From Clostridium omnivorum (GTDB lineage Bacteria; Bacillota; Clostridia; Clostridiales; Clostridiaceae): a DNA stretch of 64,000 nt. This document shows, piece by piece, positions 33,764 to 41,962 of this stretch. The stretch's first letter is position 1, and each line of letters opens with the position of its first letter. The position numbers and the translations under genes were made by a program. The DNA is taken from the NCBI RefSeq assembly GCF_026012015.1, contig NZ_BRXR01000001.1:2877501-2941500 (forward strand), read 5' to 3'. Under the pieces are notes generated by a model. That model saw nothing but the letters and a program-made list of their open reading frames with translations. It did no database searches and was not told the DNA's origin.

Positions 33764-34132
33764 ATGAAATGGGAGATTAATTCTGAAAGGCCGGTTTATA
33801 TACAATTGATTGAACAAATTCAAGCATCCATAGTCTCTGGCAATTTTAAGCCCTCTGATAAGCTTCCTTCTGTTAGAGAGTTAGCTGCAGAAGCTTCGGT
33901 TAATCCTAACACTATGCAAAAGGCACTCTCGGAGCTTGAGCGGACTGGATTAATTTATAGCAATCGAACAAGCGGAAGGTACATTACGTCAGATTTAACA
34001 TTAATTAAAGACCTAAAGAGGAAATCTGCAAAGAATTTAATACTTGATTTTTTAGATAAAATGAATCAGCTTGGATTTGAAAAAGAAGAAGTAATATCAA
34101 TGCTGTCAGAAGCAGTAAAGGAGATGGAATAA
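33764..34132 (+). CDS. GntR-family regulator, YtrA subfamily
   Basis: The protein of 122 residues has a GntR winged helix (RPVYIQLIEQIQASIVSGNF, KLPSVRELAAEASVNPNTMQ, then KALSELERTGLIYSNRTSGRY) and a short helical tail of about 45 residues. The lack of a large effector domain marks the YtrA group, which typically controls linked ABC exporters and responds to envelope stress. The stop overlaps the ATPase start (TAATG). The near-perfect inverted repeat over the promoter is its likely operator. Confidence 0.92.
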   Translation: MKWEINSERPVYIQLIEQIQASIVSGNFKPSDKLPSVRELAAEASVNPNTMQKALSELERTGLIYSNRTSGRYITSDLTLIKDLKRKSAKNLILDFLDKMNQLGFEKEEVISMLSEAVKEME

Positions 34133-34830
34133 TGAATACAATTTTAGAGTGTGAAGCTCTATCTAAAAAATTTTCTAGCTTAGATGCTCTATCAAATATA
34201 AATTTGAAATTGGAGAGGGGACGTATTATTGGATTATTAGGTCCAAATGGAAGTGGAAAAACTACTCTTTTAAAAATAATAAATGGTCTTTTAGTTCCAA
34301 GCGAAGGAAAAATTCAAATAGCAGGAATGGAGCCAGGAGTTGAAACTAAAAAAATAGTATCGTATTTGCCAGAGAGAACTTACCTAGCTGACTGGATGAA
34401 GGTAAGTGAGATTATAGACTTTTTTAAAGATTTTTATGATGATTTTGATGCTAAGAAGGCTTATGATATGCTTCAGCGTTTGCAGATTGACCCAAGTAGA
34501 AAGCTTAAAACTCTATCAAAGGGCACAAAAGAAAAGGTACAGCTTATATTAGTTATGAGCCGCAAAGCAGAGCTTTATTGCTTAGATGAACCTATTGGAG
34601 GAGTTGACCCTGCATCAAGAGATTATATTCTTAATACAATTATTACTAACTATAACGAAAATGCTACAGTTTTAATATCCACCCATCTTATTTCAGAGAT
34701 TGAAAATATACTTGATGAGGTTATATTTATTAAAAATGGAACTGTTACTCTACAATCTTCTGTAGATGATGTAAGAGCAAAGGAAGGTAAATCAATAGAT
34801 TCATTGTTTAGGGAGGTATTTAGATGTTAA
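34132..34830 (+). CDS. ABC transporter ATP-binding protein (YtrB-like)
   Basis: The protein of 232 residues has Walker A GPNGSGKTT near residue 34, the signature region LSKGTKEKVQL (a diverged LSGGQ) near 125, Walker B LYCLDEPIGG and a switch His (STHLISE). It belongs to the group paired with YtrA regulators and membrane permeases. Genes on both sides overlap it by one and seven bases, showing strong coupling. It powers the following permease, probably for export linked to cell-envelope stress. Confidence 0.92.
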   Translation: MNTILECEALSKKFSSLDALSNINLKLERGRIIGLLGPNGSGKTTLLKIINGLLVPSEGKIQIAGMEPGVETKKIVSYLPERTYLADWMKVSEIIDFFKDFYDDFDAKKAYDMLQRLQIDPSRKLKTLSKGTKEKVQLILVMSRKAELYCLDEPIGGVDPASRDYILNTIITNYNENATVLISTHLISEIENILDEVIFIKNGTVTLQSSVDDVRAKEGKSIDSLFREVFRC

Positions 34831-35609
34831 CTAAATTAATGAAATATGAATTAAAGGCTACTTCTAGACTTTTAATTCCACTATATTTGATACTATTATT
34901 ATTATCCGTAATTAACCGTTTTGTGTTTAAATTAAATGATTATGATGGAATAGCTAAATTTATCAATGTATTTTTTATGGCTAGTTATATAATATTAATT
35001 TTCGTAGTTTTAATTGTGACTGTTATTTATATGATTGTTCGGTTCTATAAAAATCTTTTAACTGATGAAGGATACTTAATGTTTACTCTACCTACAAAAT
35101 CTCATCAGTTAATTACCTCTAAATTATTAATTACTGTGCTATGGACTATTCTCAGCATAGCAGTGATATTGCTCTCTCTATTTATTGCCTTTGCTAAACC
35201 AGATAGTATGCCTGCTATTATAGATGGAATAAGGCAGACTATGTTAAGCATTAATAGAGACTTTGGCGGGAACTCAGTGCTGTTTATCATTGAAGTGGTT
35301 ATTATGTGCCTGCTTAGCTTAGTATCAAATATACTATTAATATATGTTTCTATAGCTTTAGGCCAACTATTTTCTAAGCATAAGATTATTGGTTCGTTTG
35401 CAGCTTATATGGCTATTTATACTGTTATCCAATTTTTAATGCTAATGTTATTTGGTACTTTAGGAGTGTATACATCAAATAAACCCGATATAGCATTGTT
35501 ATTCCCTAAAGTGTTTTTCCCACTTGTAATACTTATGCTTATTATAATGGGAGTCGGCTGCTACATTGGAACAAATTATATATTTAAAAGAAAGCTGAAT
35601 TTAGATTAA
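34824..35609 (+). CDS. ABC transporter permease
   Basis: The protein of 261 residues has about six membrane segments and an ABC-2-like layout, including a conserved cytoplasmic segment (YKNLLTDEGYLMFTLPTKSHQLI) that is common in clostridial permeases linked to YtrA regulators. The start overlaps the ATPase gene. It completes the exporter; the substrate is unknown. Confidence 0.85.
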   Translation: MLTKLMKYELKATSRLLIPLYLILLLLSVINRFVFKLNDYDGIAKFINVFFMASYIILIFVVLIVTVIYMIVRFYKNLLTDEGYLMFTLPTKSHQLITSKLLITVLWTILSIAVILLSLFIAFAKPDSMPAIIDGIRQTMLSINRDFGGNSVLFIIEVVIMCLLSLVSNILLIYVSIALGQLFSKHKIIGSFAAYMAIYTVIQFLMLMLFGTLGVYTSNKPDIALLFPKVFFPLVILMLIIMGVGCYIGTNYIFKRKLNLD

Positions 35610-35613
35610 AGAA

Positions 35614-35644
35614 AAGGCACTGGTGCAGTATGAACCAGTGCCTT
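35614..35644. terminator. Hairpin terminator between convergent genes
   Basis: AAGGCACTGGT and ACCAGTGCCTT form a perfect 11-bp stem. The T-rich tail lies on the minus-strand side, so it mainly ends the HxlR gene; it also lies just after the permease stop. Confidence 0.75.
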
Positions 35645-35652
35645 AAAGCTAT

Positions 35653-35973
35653 TTACAAACGTTTTTCCTTATATTGTTTGCCCCACTGTACCATTGAGTC
35701 TAGTATAGGTTTTAAACTATAGCCATCCTCGGTAAGCGAATATTCAACCCTTGGGGGCACTTCTGCGTATATTTTTCTATTAACAAGTCCATCTTCTTCC
35801 ATGGATCTAAGCTGTTGAGTAAGCACCTTTTGGCTAATTATGCCTATGGATTTTTTCAATTCACCAAAGCGTTTTGTGCCAGTAATAAGTTCTCTTAATA
35901 TTAATACCTTCCATTTATCACCTATACGTAAGAGAGTTATTTCAACTGGACAAGCAGGTAATTCTTTTTTCAT
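35653..35973 (-). CDS. HxlR-family transcriptional regulator
   Basis: The protein of about 106 residues has the HxlR winged helix: CPVEITLLRIGDKWKVLILR, TKRFGELKKSIGIISQKVLT, then QQLRSMEEDGLVNRKIY and VEYSLTEDG. The single Cys near the N-terminus is typical of members that sense thiol-reactive compounds. I placed the start at the ATG at 35971-35973, behind GGGAGGTGG. It is divergent from a PNPOx-like gene, with a palindrome in between that is a likely operator. Confidence 0.9.
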   Translation of the reverse strand: MKKELPACPVEITLLRIGDKWKVLILRELITGTKRFGELKKSIGIISQKVLTQQLRSMEEDGLVNRKIYAEVPPRVEYSLTEDGYSLKPILDSMVQWGKQYKEKRL

Positions 35974-36090
35974 AAAATAAGCCACCTCCCATAGATAAAA
36001 TTGTTTAATTAAGCTGCTGATCATGTTAATTTACTATTACTAATGTCTGTAAAGAGTCTAAAATTGCAATAGTTACTAATGGGTACCTAT

Positions 36091-36106
36091 AGCACTTTTA
36101 AGTGCT
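36091..36106. promoter_or_regulatory. Palindrome between hxlR-type and PNPOx-like genes
   Basis: AGCACTT-TT-AAGTGCT is a perfect 7-bp inverted repeat in the divergent spacer. Position suggests an HxlR operator; this is not proven. Confidence 0.45.
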
Positions 36107-36183
36107 TACTTGCTAAAATATACTTATGATTTTATTATATAATTGTAGCCGGCAAAAAACAATTTATTTAGGAGATGTTAAAT

Positions 36184-36588
36184 ATGAATGAAGTAGTAAA
36201 ATTTTTAAAAGAGAATCCTGTACAATACTTTGCAACTATAGGATTAGATGGTAAACCAAAGGTACGTCCTTTTCAGTTTATGATTGAAAGAGATGGAAAG
36301 CTCTACTTCTGTACAAATAATCAAAAAAGTGTTTTTGCACAGCTTCAAAAATGCCCATATGTTGAAGTTACAGGCTCAAGTGGTAAATTCCAATGGATTA
36401 GACTAAATGGAAAAGTTGTTTTCTTAAATGATATAGCAATTAAAAAGGCTGTTATTGAAAGTAGCTCACTAGTAAAATCCATATATAAAACTGCTGAAAA
36501 TCCAATTTTAGAAGTGTTTTACCTTAAAGATGCAAAAGCTGTTATAGCTGATTTTTCAGGAAACCCACCTGTAGAATATATTCTTTAA
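36184..36588 (+). CDS. Pyridoxamine-5'-phosphate-oxidase-like flavoprotein
   Basis: The protein of about 134 residues has the split-barrel flavin-binding fold of the PNPOx-like family: VQYFATIGLDGKPKVRPFQF at residues about 13-32 and DGKLYFCTNNQKSVFAQLQK further on. Such small proteins bind FMN or F420-like cofactors and often reduce small molecules. I prefer ATG 36184 with AGGAG upstream; the ATG at 36175 is too near the site. The divergent HxlR regulator probably controls it. Confidence 0.85.
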   Translation: MNEVVKFLKENPVQYFATIGLDGKPKVRPFQFMIERDGKLYFCTNNQKSVFAQLQKCPYVEVTGSSGKFQWIRLNGKVVFLNDIAIKKAVIESSSLVKSIYKTAENPILEVFYLKDAKAVIADFSGNPPVEYIL

Positions 36589-36601
36589 TTTTGATGCTTA
36601 A

Positions 36602-36640
36602 AAGCTTCCGATGAAACAAAATTCATCGGAAGCTTTTTTG
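36602..36640 (+). terminator. Terminator after the PNPOx-like gene
   Basis: AAGCTTCCGATGAA and TTCATCGGAAGCTT form a perfect 14-bp stem with a 6-base loop and a T run. Confidence 0.93.
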
Positions 36641-36794
36641 TTTCAAATGATTAATTGAAATTATATAACTTTGAATTTATAATGAAGATAGTTTCAATAA
36701 ATTGGATTTGATTTGAGAATTATATTAATAGAATATAAAAAAAAACACATTCTAATTAACAAAGTCAGTGTTAAATTTAAGGAGGCAGGGAAAA

Positions 36795-37586
36795 ATGAGT
36801 GATTTCAAAAAAGCTGACATTAGAAATATAGTTCGTGATAGTTATAAGAAGATTGCTGTTGGCACTATTAAAAAGTCAGGATGCTGTGGAGATAGCAGTA
36901 ATATAAAAGGTTCTGCTGAGGAGATAGCCCGTAAAATAGGATATTCTGATGAGGAAATATCAATGGTACCTGAGGGCGCAAATATGGGACTTGGTTGCGG
37001 TAATCCTCTGCTATTAGCTAACATAAAAGAGAATGAAACAGTTGTAGACCTTGGGAGTGGAGGGGGCTTTGATTGCTTTTTAGCTTCTAAAAAGGTTGGA
37101 CCAAAAGGTTATGTTATTGGAGTAGACATGACTCCAGAAATGCTCAGTAAAGCAAGGACTATTGCTAAGAAAAATAGGTATACAAATGTGGATTTTAGAT
37201 TAGGCGAAATAGAGAATCTGCCAGTAGCTGATAACACTGCGGATGTAATAATATCAAATTGTGTTATAAATTTATCACCAAATAAACAAAGGGTATATGA
37301 CGAAGCTCACCGTGTGTTGAAAAAAGGTGGAAGAGTAGCTATATCAGATATAGTGTTAGTGAGAGAGCTTACTGAGGAAATGAAGCAGGATGAAAAGCTC
37401 TACTGTGGCTGAGTAACAGGTGCATCTTCAGTTGAAGAATTGGAATTGTATCTTGAAAAGGCAGGCTTTAGACAAATTATCATAGAAATTAATGAAGTAT
37501 CAGAAGAGTATGCAAAAAAGTGGGGACATAATTTAAAAGTTGGAGAATATATTATGTCTGCTTCAGTAAAGGCTGTGAAGTTATAA
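36795..37586 (+). CDS. arsM: Arsenite S-adenosylmethyltransferase with in-frame TGA (probable selenoprotein)
   Basis: The frame runs 263 residues if the TGA at 37410-37412 is read through. It has a Cys pair at 30-31, GCGNP with Cys68, SAM-binding DLGSGGGFD near 86, and NCVINLSP with Cys156. Residue 206 is the TGA, in YCG-TGA-VTGASS, exactly where ArsM proteins have a conserved arsenic-binding Cys (GC.aGA). The spacing of 50 from Cys156 equals that between Cys174 and Cys224 of the algal enzyme. The 57 residues after the TGA continue normal ArsM sequence. Selenocysteine is therefore likely. ATG 36795 follows GGAGG. Confidence 0.85.
37413..37445 (+). promoter_or_regulatory. Candidate bacterial SECIS hairpin after the arsM TGA
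   Basis: TCTTC (37425-37429) and GAAGA (37434-37438) form a 5-bp stem with an AGTT loop, 17 bases after the TGA. A G at the second loop position, the distance and the position inside the coding region fit the bacterial SECIS rules. Two further pairs below the stem are possible if bases bulge. The stem is short, so this is support rather than proof. Confidence 0.5.
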
Positions 37587-37653
37587 TTTTTTTAACAGTT
37601 TTAATAAATTCAGCATATTATGTATCGTAAGTAAATTTAAAGGAGCATAGTTC

Positions 37654-38589
37654 ATGCTGTCAAATAGTGAGTATGTAAGGCAATCCCTAGAGCTAAACAT
37701 GTTTTTTATGAGAATAGCAAAAGAGCATTCTATATTTTTAGAGGCTGGATTTACTACTAAAAATCCTCAATTAATTAACAGGGCAGAACAGCTTAAGAAT
37801 GTATTTAGTCAATTACTGGTTGAAAACATAAGATTATCTAATGGAATTATAAGTCCCGAAGTAGCAAAATCAGGTGAGTTTGTAACTGACTTAACCTTAG
37901 AAGCAGAACGTGAAACACAATATTATGCAGGAATTGCAATAGACCCCAATATAACAAGAATGGAGACTATGGTATTAGGTACTGAAAATGGTCGTATTAC
38001 TCCAAGTCTTGTAAGAATGGTAAATGATCTGAATAACCGAGCAATTTATGCCGCTGAACAGCTAGCTGCTTTTAAGAAGGGCCTTCTTCAAGATGTGCTT
38101 GCCTGCAAAGTCTTTACAACAAATTACCCTCTTCTACTTGATCATATACTTAGAGAAGCTATATTTTATTTAAGATTGCTTAGAAAATTGCAAAATCGTG
38201 AAGAAGCAGATTTAACTCGAGAAGCTGCTTATCAAGAGACCTTTTGGAATAGAATTATGGCAGAGCATTCAAAGTTTATTCGCGGTCTATTGGATCCTAC
38301 TGAGGTAAAGTTATTTAATACCGCAAATGATTTTGGAGAGAAGTTTGATAAACTTACTGCTGAAGCAAAAGAGCTTTCTAGTAATTTGAATCTTCTTCCA
38401 GCAGTAACCTCTAGGAGTCTTAATAATACGGAGGATTTAAGAGATTTTAAGAGACAAGGAACTGAAGGATTAATTCAATGTAAGATTAAATCTATAGCTT
38501 ACCCTCTTTTAGGAGATCATGTCGTAAGAGAAGCAAATCATTATATTAGAATACTAAATGACTTCAAAAAAATTCAAGCAAGAAGTTAA
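37654..38589 (+). CDS. DUF2935 domain-containing protein
   Basis: The protein of 311 residues is nearly all alpha-helical and made of two similar halves. Each half begins with a conserved EHS motif (AKEHSIFLEAG near residue 28; AEHSKFIRGLLDPTE near 204) and later has LLLDHILREAIFYLR or LLGDHVVREANHYIR. Regularly placed His and Glu residues suggest a ferritin-like, metal-binding helical bundle. The function of DUF2935 is unknown. It follows arsM by 67 bases and may be in the same transcript. Confidence 0.8.
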   Translation: MLSNSEYVRQSLELNMFFMRIAKEHSIFLEAGFTTKNPQLINRAEQLKNVFSQLLVENIRLSNGIISPEVAKSGEFVTDLTLEAERETQYYAGIAIDPNITRMETMVLGTENGRITPSLVRMVNDLNNRAIYAAEQLAAFKKGLLQDVLACKVFTTNYPLLLDHILREAIFYLRLLRKLQNREEADLTREAAYQETFWNRIMAEHSKFIRGLLDPTEVKLFNTANDFGEKFDKLTAEAKELSSNLNLLPAVTSRSLNNTEDLRDFKRQGTEGLIQCKIKSIAYPLLGDHVVREANHYIRILNDFKKIQARS

Positions 38590-38595
38590 TTATTT

Positions 38596-38624
38596 GGACT
38601 GCTTATAATAATTATAGGTAGTCC
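38596..38624 (+). terminator. Hairpin after the DUF2935 gene
   Basis: GGACTGCTTATAAT pairs with ATTATAGGTAGTCC with two G-U wobbles and a tight loop, followed by TTTACTATTT. It is a moderately good terminator. Confidence 0.6.
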
Positions 38625-38635
38625 TTTACTATTTC

Positions 38636-38664
38636 TTGACAAAGGAACCATTTTGGTGTATTAT
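38636..38664 (+). promoter_or_regulatory. Sigma-A promoter for the nitroreductase-like gene
   Basis: TTGACA at 38636-38641 and TATTAT at 38659-38664 are spaced by 17 bases, giving a leader of about 90 bases before the gene. Confidence 0.8.
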
Positions 38665-38760
38665 ACTTACATAAGGTAATTAAATAACTAAAAGTTAGAT
38701 AGATAAGCGTTTTATATAATAGTTTTTCAAAAAAATAAATTTAAAAAGTGAGGTATTAAA

Positions 38761-39390
38761 ATGTCAGATTTAAAAGGTTTAATTGAGAAGAGAAGATCAC
38801 CTAACAATTTTATTGAAGGAATTAAAATTCCTAAAGAAGACTTTCAAGAAATATTTGAACTCTTGAAATTAGCACCTTCCTGTTTTAACATACAGCATGC
38901 TAATTATTTAGTAATTACTGATGAAGATAAGAAAGAGGCATTAAGAGAAGCAGCTTTTAATCAATACAAAATACATACAGCTTCTGCTGCTATCCTTGTA
39001 CTCGGAGACAAAGATGCTTATAAGAAATCAGATAAAATATATTCTGGTATGTTAAACTTGAAGATGATATCCCAGTTTGACTATGACCAAATGATTAATG
39101 ATATTAACAATTTATACGAGGGAAGAGGAAAAGAATTTCAAAGGGATGAGGCTATAAGAAACGCATCTTTATCTGCAATGATGTTCATGCTCATAGCAAA
39201 AGACAAGGGATGGGATACATGTCCAATGATAGGCTTTGATCAAAATAGAGTACGTGAATTATTTAATATTCCTGAAAACCTTGAAATTGTTATGTTAATT
39301 ACTATGGGAAAAGAAGATACTAAGAAGACCAGATTAAGAGGATATAGAAGGCCAGTTGGTGAATATGTATCCTTTGAAAGCTTTAAATAG
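38761..39390 (+). CDS. Nitroreductase family protein
   Basis: The protein of 209 residues has the FMN-binding nitroreductase pattern: EKRRSPNNFIEGIKIPKEDF, LLKLAPSCFNIQHANYLVI near residue 38, and a C-terminal AKDKGWDTCPMIGFDQNRVR. It is about 30 residues longer than the nitroreductase-family protein at 22.5 kb and belongs to a different subgroup. It likely reduces electrophilic organics with NAD(P)H. It has its own promoter and terminator. Confidence 0.88.
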   Translation: MSDLKGLIEKRRSPNNFIEGIKIPKEDFQEIFELLKLAPSCFNIQHANYLVITDEDKKEALREAAFNQYKIHTASAAILVLGDKDAYKKSDKIYSGMLNLKMISQFDYDQMINDINNLYEGRGKEFQRDEAIRNASLSAMMFMLIAKDKGWDTCPMIGFDQNRVRELFNIPENLEIVMLITMGKEDTKKTRLRGYRRPVGEYVSFESFK

Positions 39391-39402
39391 AAAATGATTA
39401 GT

Positions 39403-39443
39403 AAAACCAGTATAAATTTTAAAAAATTTATGCTGGTTTTTAT
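39403..39443 (+). terminator. Terminator after the nitroreductase-like gene
   Basis: AAAACCAGTATAAATTT pairs with AAATTTATGCTGGTTTT with one G-U wobble, followed by T-rich sequence. Confidence 0.88.
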
Positions 39444-39598
39444 TTTAATCATAATCCAATCTGAATAAAGAATTTTGTAATAGTAAAAAATATTGATTAA
39501 TTTATGCCGGAATAGTGGAATAATATATATAGTTTTGCAATTAATATAAGTTTACATATGGGTACTAAAGGTGTAATAGGAGATTGGAGATTAATCAG

Positions 39599-40363
39599 AT
39601 GATCAAAAAGACACAAATAAAAAAAGTAATCCTTATGGCAGCAGCTGTTGTTGCCATAGGATTTTATAATAGAACGCAATATTCAACAGCTGTAAATTCT
39701 AACGGTTATGAGAAGGATTTAAAATCAATTGAAGTAAACTCTGTAGAAAATGCTATTTTACTTGCCAGTAACGTAAATATAACAAATAAGCCTATGGTTA
39801 AAAAACAAACTGTAGTGGTAATAGATGCAGGACATGGTGGATATGATATTGGAGCTATTGGAGGCAGAAAAACAAGAGAAAAGAATGTAACCCTTCCAAT
39901 AGCTTTAAAATTAGGTAGTATTCTTGAAAGTAAAGGAATAAAGGTTTTATATACTAGAAAATCAGATAATGTAGCTTGGCCAAAGAATATAAAAGCAGAT
40001 TTAAAAGCTAGAACAGAGATATCAAATAAGGCAAATGCAGATTTATTTATTAGTATACATGCCAATAGCTCTATTTTTAGAAGCGCTAAAGGTATGGAGA
40101 CTTATTATGCTCCACAAAATAGTAAAGCTAAGTCATTAGCAGGTAGCATTCAAAACCAATTGGTTAAAAATATTAAGCTTTCTAATAGGGGTATCAAAAG
40201 CGATAATTATTATGTATTTAAGAATACAAAGGCAACCTCAGTATTGGTTGAACTAGCATTCATTACAAATTCTCAAGAAGAGGGAATGTTAAATAATTCA
40301 AGCTATCAAAATAAATATGCTTCTTCTATTGCAGCTGGGATATTAAACTATCTAGGAAAATAG
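39599..40363 (+). CDS. N-acetylmuramoyl-L-alanine amidase (Amidase_3)
   Basis: The protein of about 254 residues has an N-terminal hydrophobic segment (VILMAAAVVAIGF) for export and an Amidase_3 domain from about residue 70. The zinc and catalytic residues are seen in VIDAGHGGYDIGA, REKNVTL, ISIHANSS and VLVELAFITNSQEE. It cuts the bond between muramic acid and the stem peptide. No cell-wall-binding repeats are present. ATG 39599 has GGAGA spaced correctly; the TTG at 39584 does not. Similar short amidases act in sporulation, but this is not proven here. Confidence 0.92.
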   Translation: MIKKTQIKKVILMAAAVVAIGFYNRTQYSTAVNSNGYEKDLKSIEVNSVENAILLASNVNITNKPMVKKQTVVVIDAGHGGYDIGAIGGRKTREKNVTLPIALKLGSILESKGIKVLYTRKSDNVAWPKNIKADLKARTEISNKANADLFISIHANSSIFRSAKGMETYYAPQNSKAKSLAGSIQNQLVKNIKLSNRGIKSDNYYVFKNTKATSVLVELAFITNSQEEGMLNNSSYQNKYASSIAAGILNYLGK

Positions 40364-40373
40364 TATTATTATA

Positions 40374-40420
40374 AAAAATCTCTATAAACATTAGCAGTAA
40401 CGAGTATAGAGATTTTTATT
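40374..40420. terminator. Bidirectional terminator between amidase and lipoprotein genes
   Basis: AAAAATCTCTATA and TATAGAGATTTTT form a 13-bp stem with an 18-base loop; A and T runs on both sides suit the two convergent genes. Confidence 0.85.
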
Positions 40421-40421
40421 A

Positions 40422-41048
40422 CTATTTTTCAGATTGATCTAAAGCCCTCCTTACAGCTAACCTCCAATTATTCATTACCTCATCATATTCTTTATTAGTA
40501 TTTACTGTAATGTTAGTCGTTTGATATTGAACAATGGCATTTGCTAGATCTATTCTAAGCTGATCCAAGCTTACTGAAGGAGTAGTGGTTAGGGTATTAT
40601 TATTTATATTACTTGTTTCAGAATTGGTATTACTTTTAATATTATCACTAGCAGTATTATGACCTGTATTATATCCTATGTTTCTATTTGAGCTGCCAAG
40701 AGCATCATCCATTCCAGATACGTTATTTCCTGCACCAGAGCCATTGTTATAGACTATTCTATTGCCGTTTTTATCTAATGATCCAAGTGTAACATTATAT
40801 ATTCTTCCATCTTTTATAACTACGGTTGCAGTTTCATTTCCATTAGGTCTCTTATCTCCCAAACCATTGTAGGTACCGTCCTTATATGGTGTATTTGCAG
40901 AGGATATTTTCCCTACACTTCCACTTCTTGAAGAGCTTTGATTAGTAGAACTATTTTTGGTTTCATCTACGGTTGAGTTTTTCGTGGAACAAGCAGCAGT
41001 AGATAATACCATAGAAAATACTATTAATGTTGCCATTATTTTTTTCAT
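40422..41048 (-). CDS. Lipoprotein with a partial FMN-binding-like domain
   Basis: The protein of 208 residues has a lipoprotein signal (FSMVLSTAAC, lipid Cys near residue 20) and a Ser/Asn-rich linker. Near residues 54-92 it has YKDGTYNGLGDKRPNG followed by VVIKDGRIYNVTLGSLD. This resembles the first half of FMN-binding domains, but the SGAT flavinylation motif is absent. The central region is rich in Asn, Ser and Thr and the C-terminus is a helical segment. The surface role is unknown. Confidence 0.65.
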   Translation of the reverse strand: MKKIMATLIVFSMVLSTAACSTKNSTVDETKNSSTNQSSSRSGSVGKISSANTPYKDGTYNGLGDKRPNGNETATVVIKDGRIYNVTLGSLDKNGNRIVYNNGSGAGNNVSGMDDALGSSNRNIGYNTGHNTASDNIKSNTNSETSNINNNTLTTTPSVSLDQLRIDLANAIVQYQTTNITVNTNKEYDEVMNNWRLAVRRALDQSEK

Positions 41049-41289
41049 TTAAATTAGCACCTCGCTTGCATTTAAGTATAAACTTATATAAGCTTAATTT
41101 TATCTAAATAGAATATTTTATACTGAATATAAGTAGTAAAGAAGTGGTTTTAGAGGTTTAATTTGGAGTGATAAAATTTGATTTTAAATTAGTTTTATGA
41201 ATTAATAATCCTTGTTGTGAAAAACTATAAGTAAGTGTTTTACATAATGAAATAGTGAAATTGATATACATAGAGAGGTAGGAGAGCAT
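41049..41289. other. Intergenic region between lipoprotein and coat-like genes
   Basis: About 240 AT-rich bases separate the divergent genes. I see ribosome binding sites on both sides but no clear promoter boxes, operator or small gene. Confidence 0.4.
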
Positions 41290-41601
41290 ATGGAAAGTAA
41301 GCCTAAGTTATCGCATCACGAGGCAATGGAATTACACGAATTAATTAATGATTATATGGTAGGAGTTAAAAAGCTTAATGAAGAAATGTCTAAGGTACAA
41401 GATGAAGAATTAAAAAATTTTATGGAAGATAGTCTGAATAATAAAATTACAAAGCTTCAGGAGATAGACGATTTTTTTAATAATGAAAATCAGCAGCAAT
41501 CTGAAGAAAGCAGTCAGGAGCAATACCCAAGCTGGAATCATAATCAAGAACAAGCACAGGGACAAGGGCAAAGCCGAGGACAAGGACAGAGTAGTCAATA
41601 A
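41290..41601 (+). CDS. Small spore-coat-like protein with Gln-rich tail
   Basis: The protein of 103 residues starts with a helical segment (LSHHEAMELHELINDYMVGV, KKLNEEMSKVQDEELKNF) similar to the short coat proteins that pair with CotF. It ends in a low-complexity tail rich in Gln, Gly and Ser. It lies 32 bases before a CotF-like gene, which supports a spore-coat role. The family assignment is by pattern and context. Confidence 0.6.
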   Translation: MESKPKLSHHEAMELHELINDYMVGVKKLNEEMSKVQDEELKNFMEDSLNNKITKLQEIDDFFNNENQQQSEESSQEQYPSWNHNQEQAQGQGQSRGQGQSSQ

Positions 41602-41633
41602 AGTTAAAGATTAATAAGGATAGGTGAGGTAGG

Positions 41634-41939
41634 ATGTCTTGGATAAATAATTTGTTTGGAAATAATAATTCATATACAATGAATGAGGGAGACATTGCAA
41701 TTGAACTGCTAATTGCTTCAAAAGCTGAGATTGATCAGCTTACTAAGGCTGTTATTGAAGCTGTTAATCCTGACCTTAGGGATATACTTAGAAACCAATT
41801 AGATGCATGTATTAATGAACATTATAGACTAGTAGATATAGTATCTAACAAGGGCTGGTATAAAACTTATTCCAATCCACAGAATCAGATAAAGCAAGAT
41901 TTGAATCAAATACAAGATATAATAGGAAGTACACAATAA
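41634..41939 (+). CDS. CotF-like spore coat protein
   Basis: The protein of 101 residues contains the Coat_F pattern: DIAIELLIASKAEIDQLTKA, NPDLRDILRNQLDACINEHY and the terminal GWYKTY. In Bacillus and Clostridium such proteins are made in the mother cell and built into the coat. It lies in a short operon with the Gln-rich protein upstream and possibly the HD protein downstream (23 bases away). Confidence 0.8.
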   Translation: MSWINNLFGNNNSYTMNEGDIAIELLIASKAEIDQLTKAVIEAVNPDLRDILRNQLDACINEHYRLVDIVSNKGWYKTYSNPQNQIKQDLNQIQDIIGSTQ

Positions 41940-41962
41940 ATTAAATATATTGGAGAAATGCT

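Noticed and set aside
36795-37412. arsM as a truncated pseudogene ending at the TGA
   Set aside because: The frame continues with 57 codons of intact ArsM-like sequence and the TGA occupies a conserved Cys position, so read-through as selenocysteine explains more than decay.
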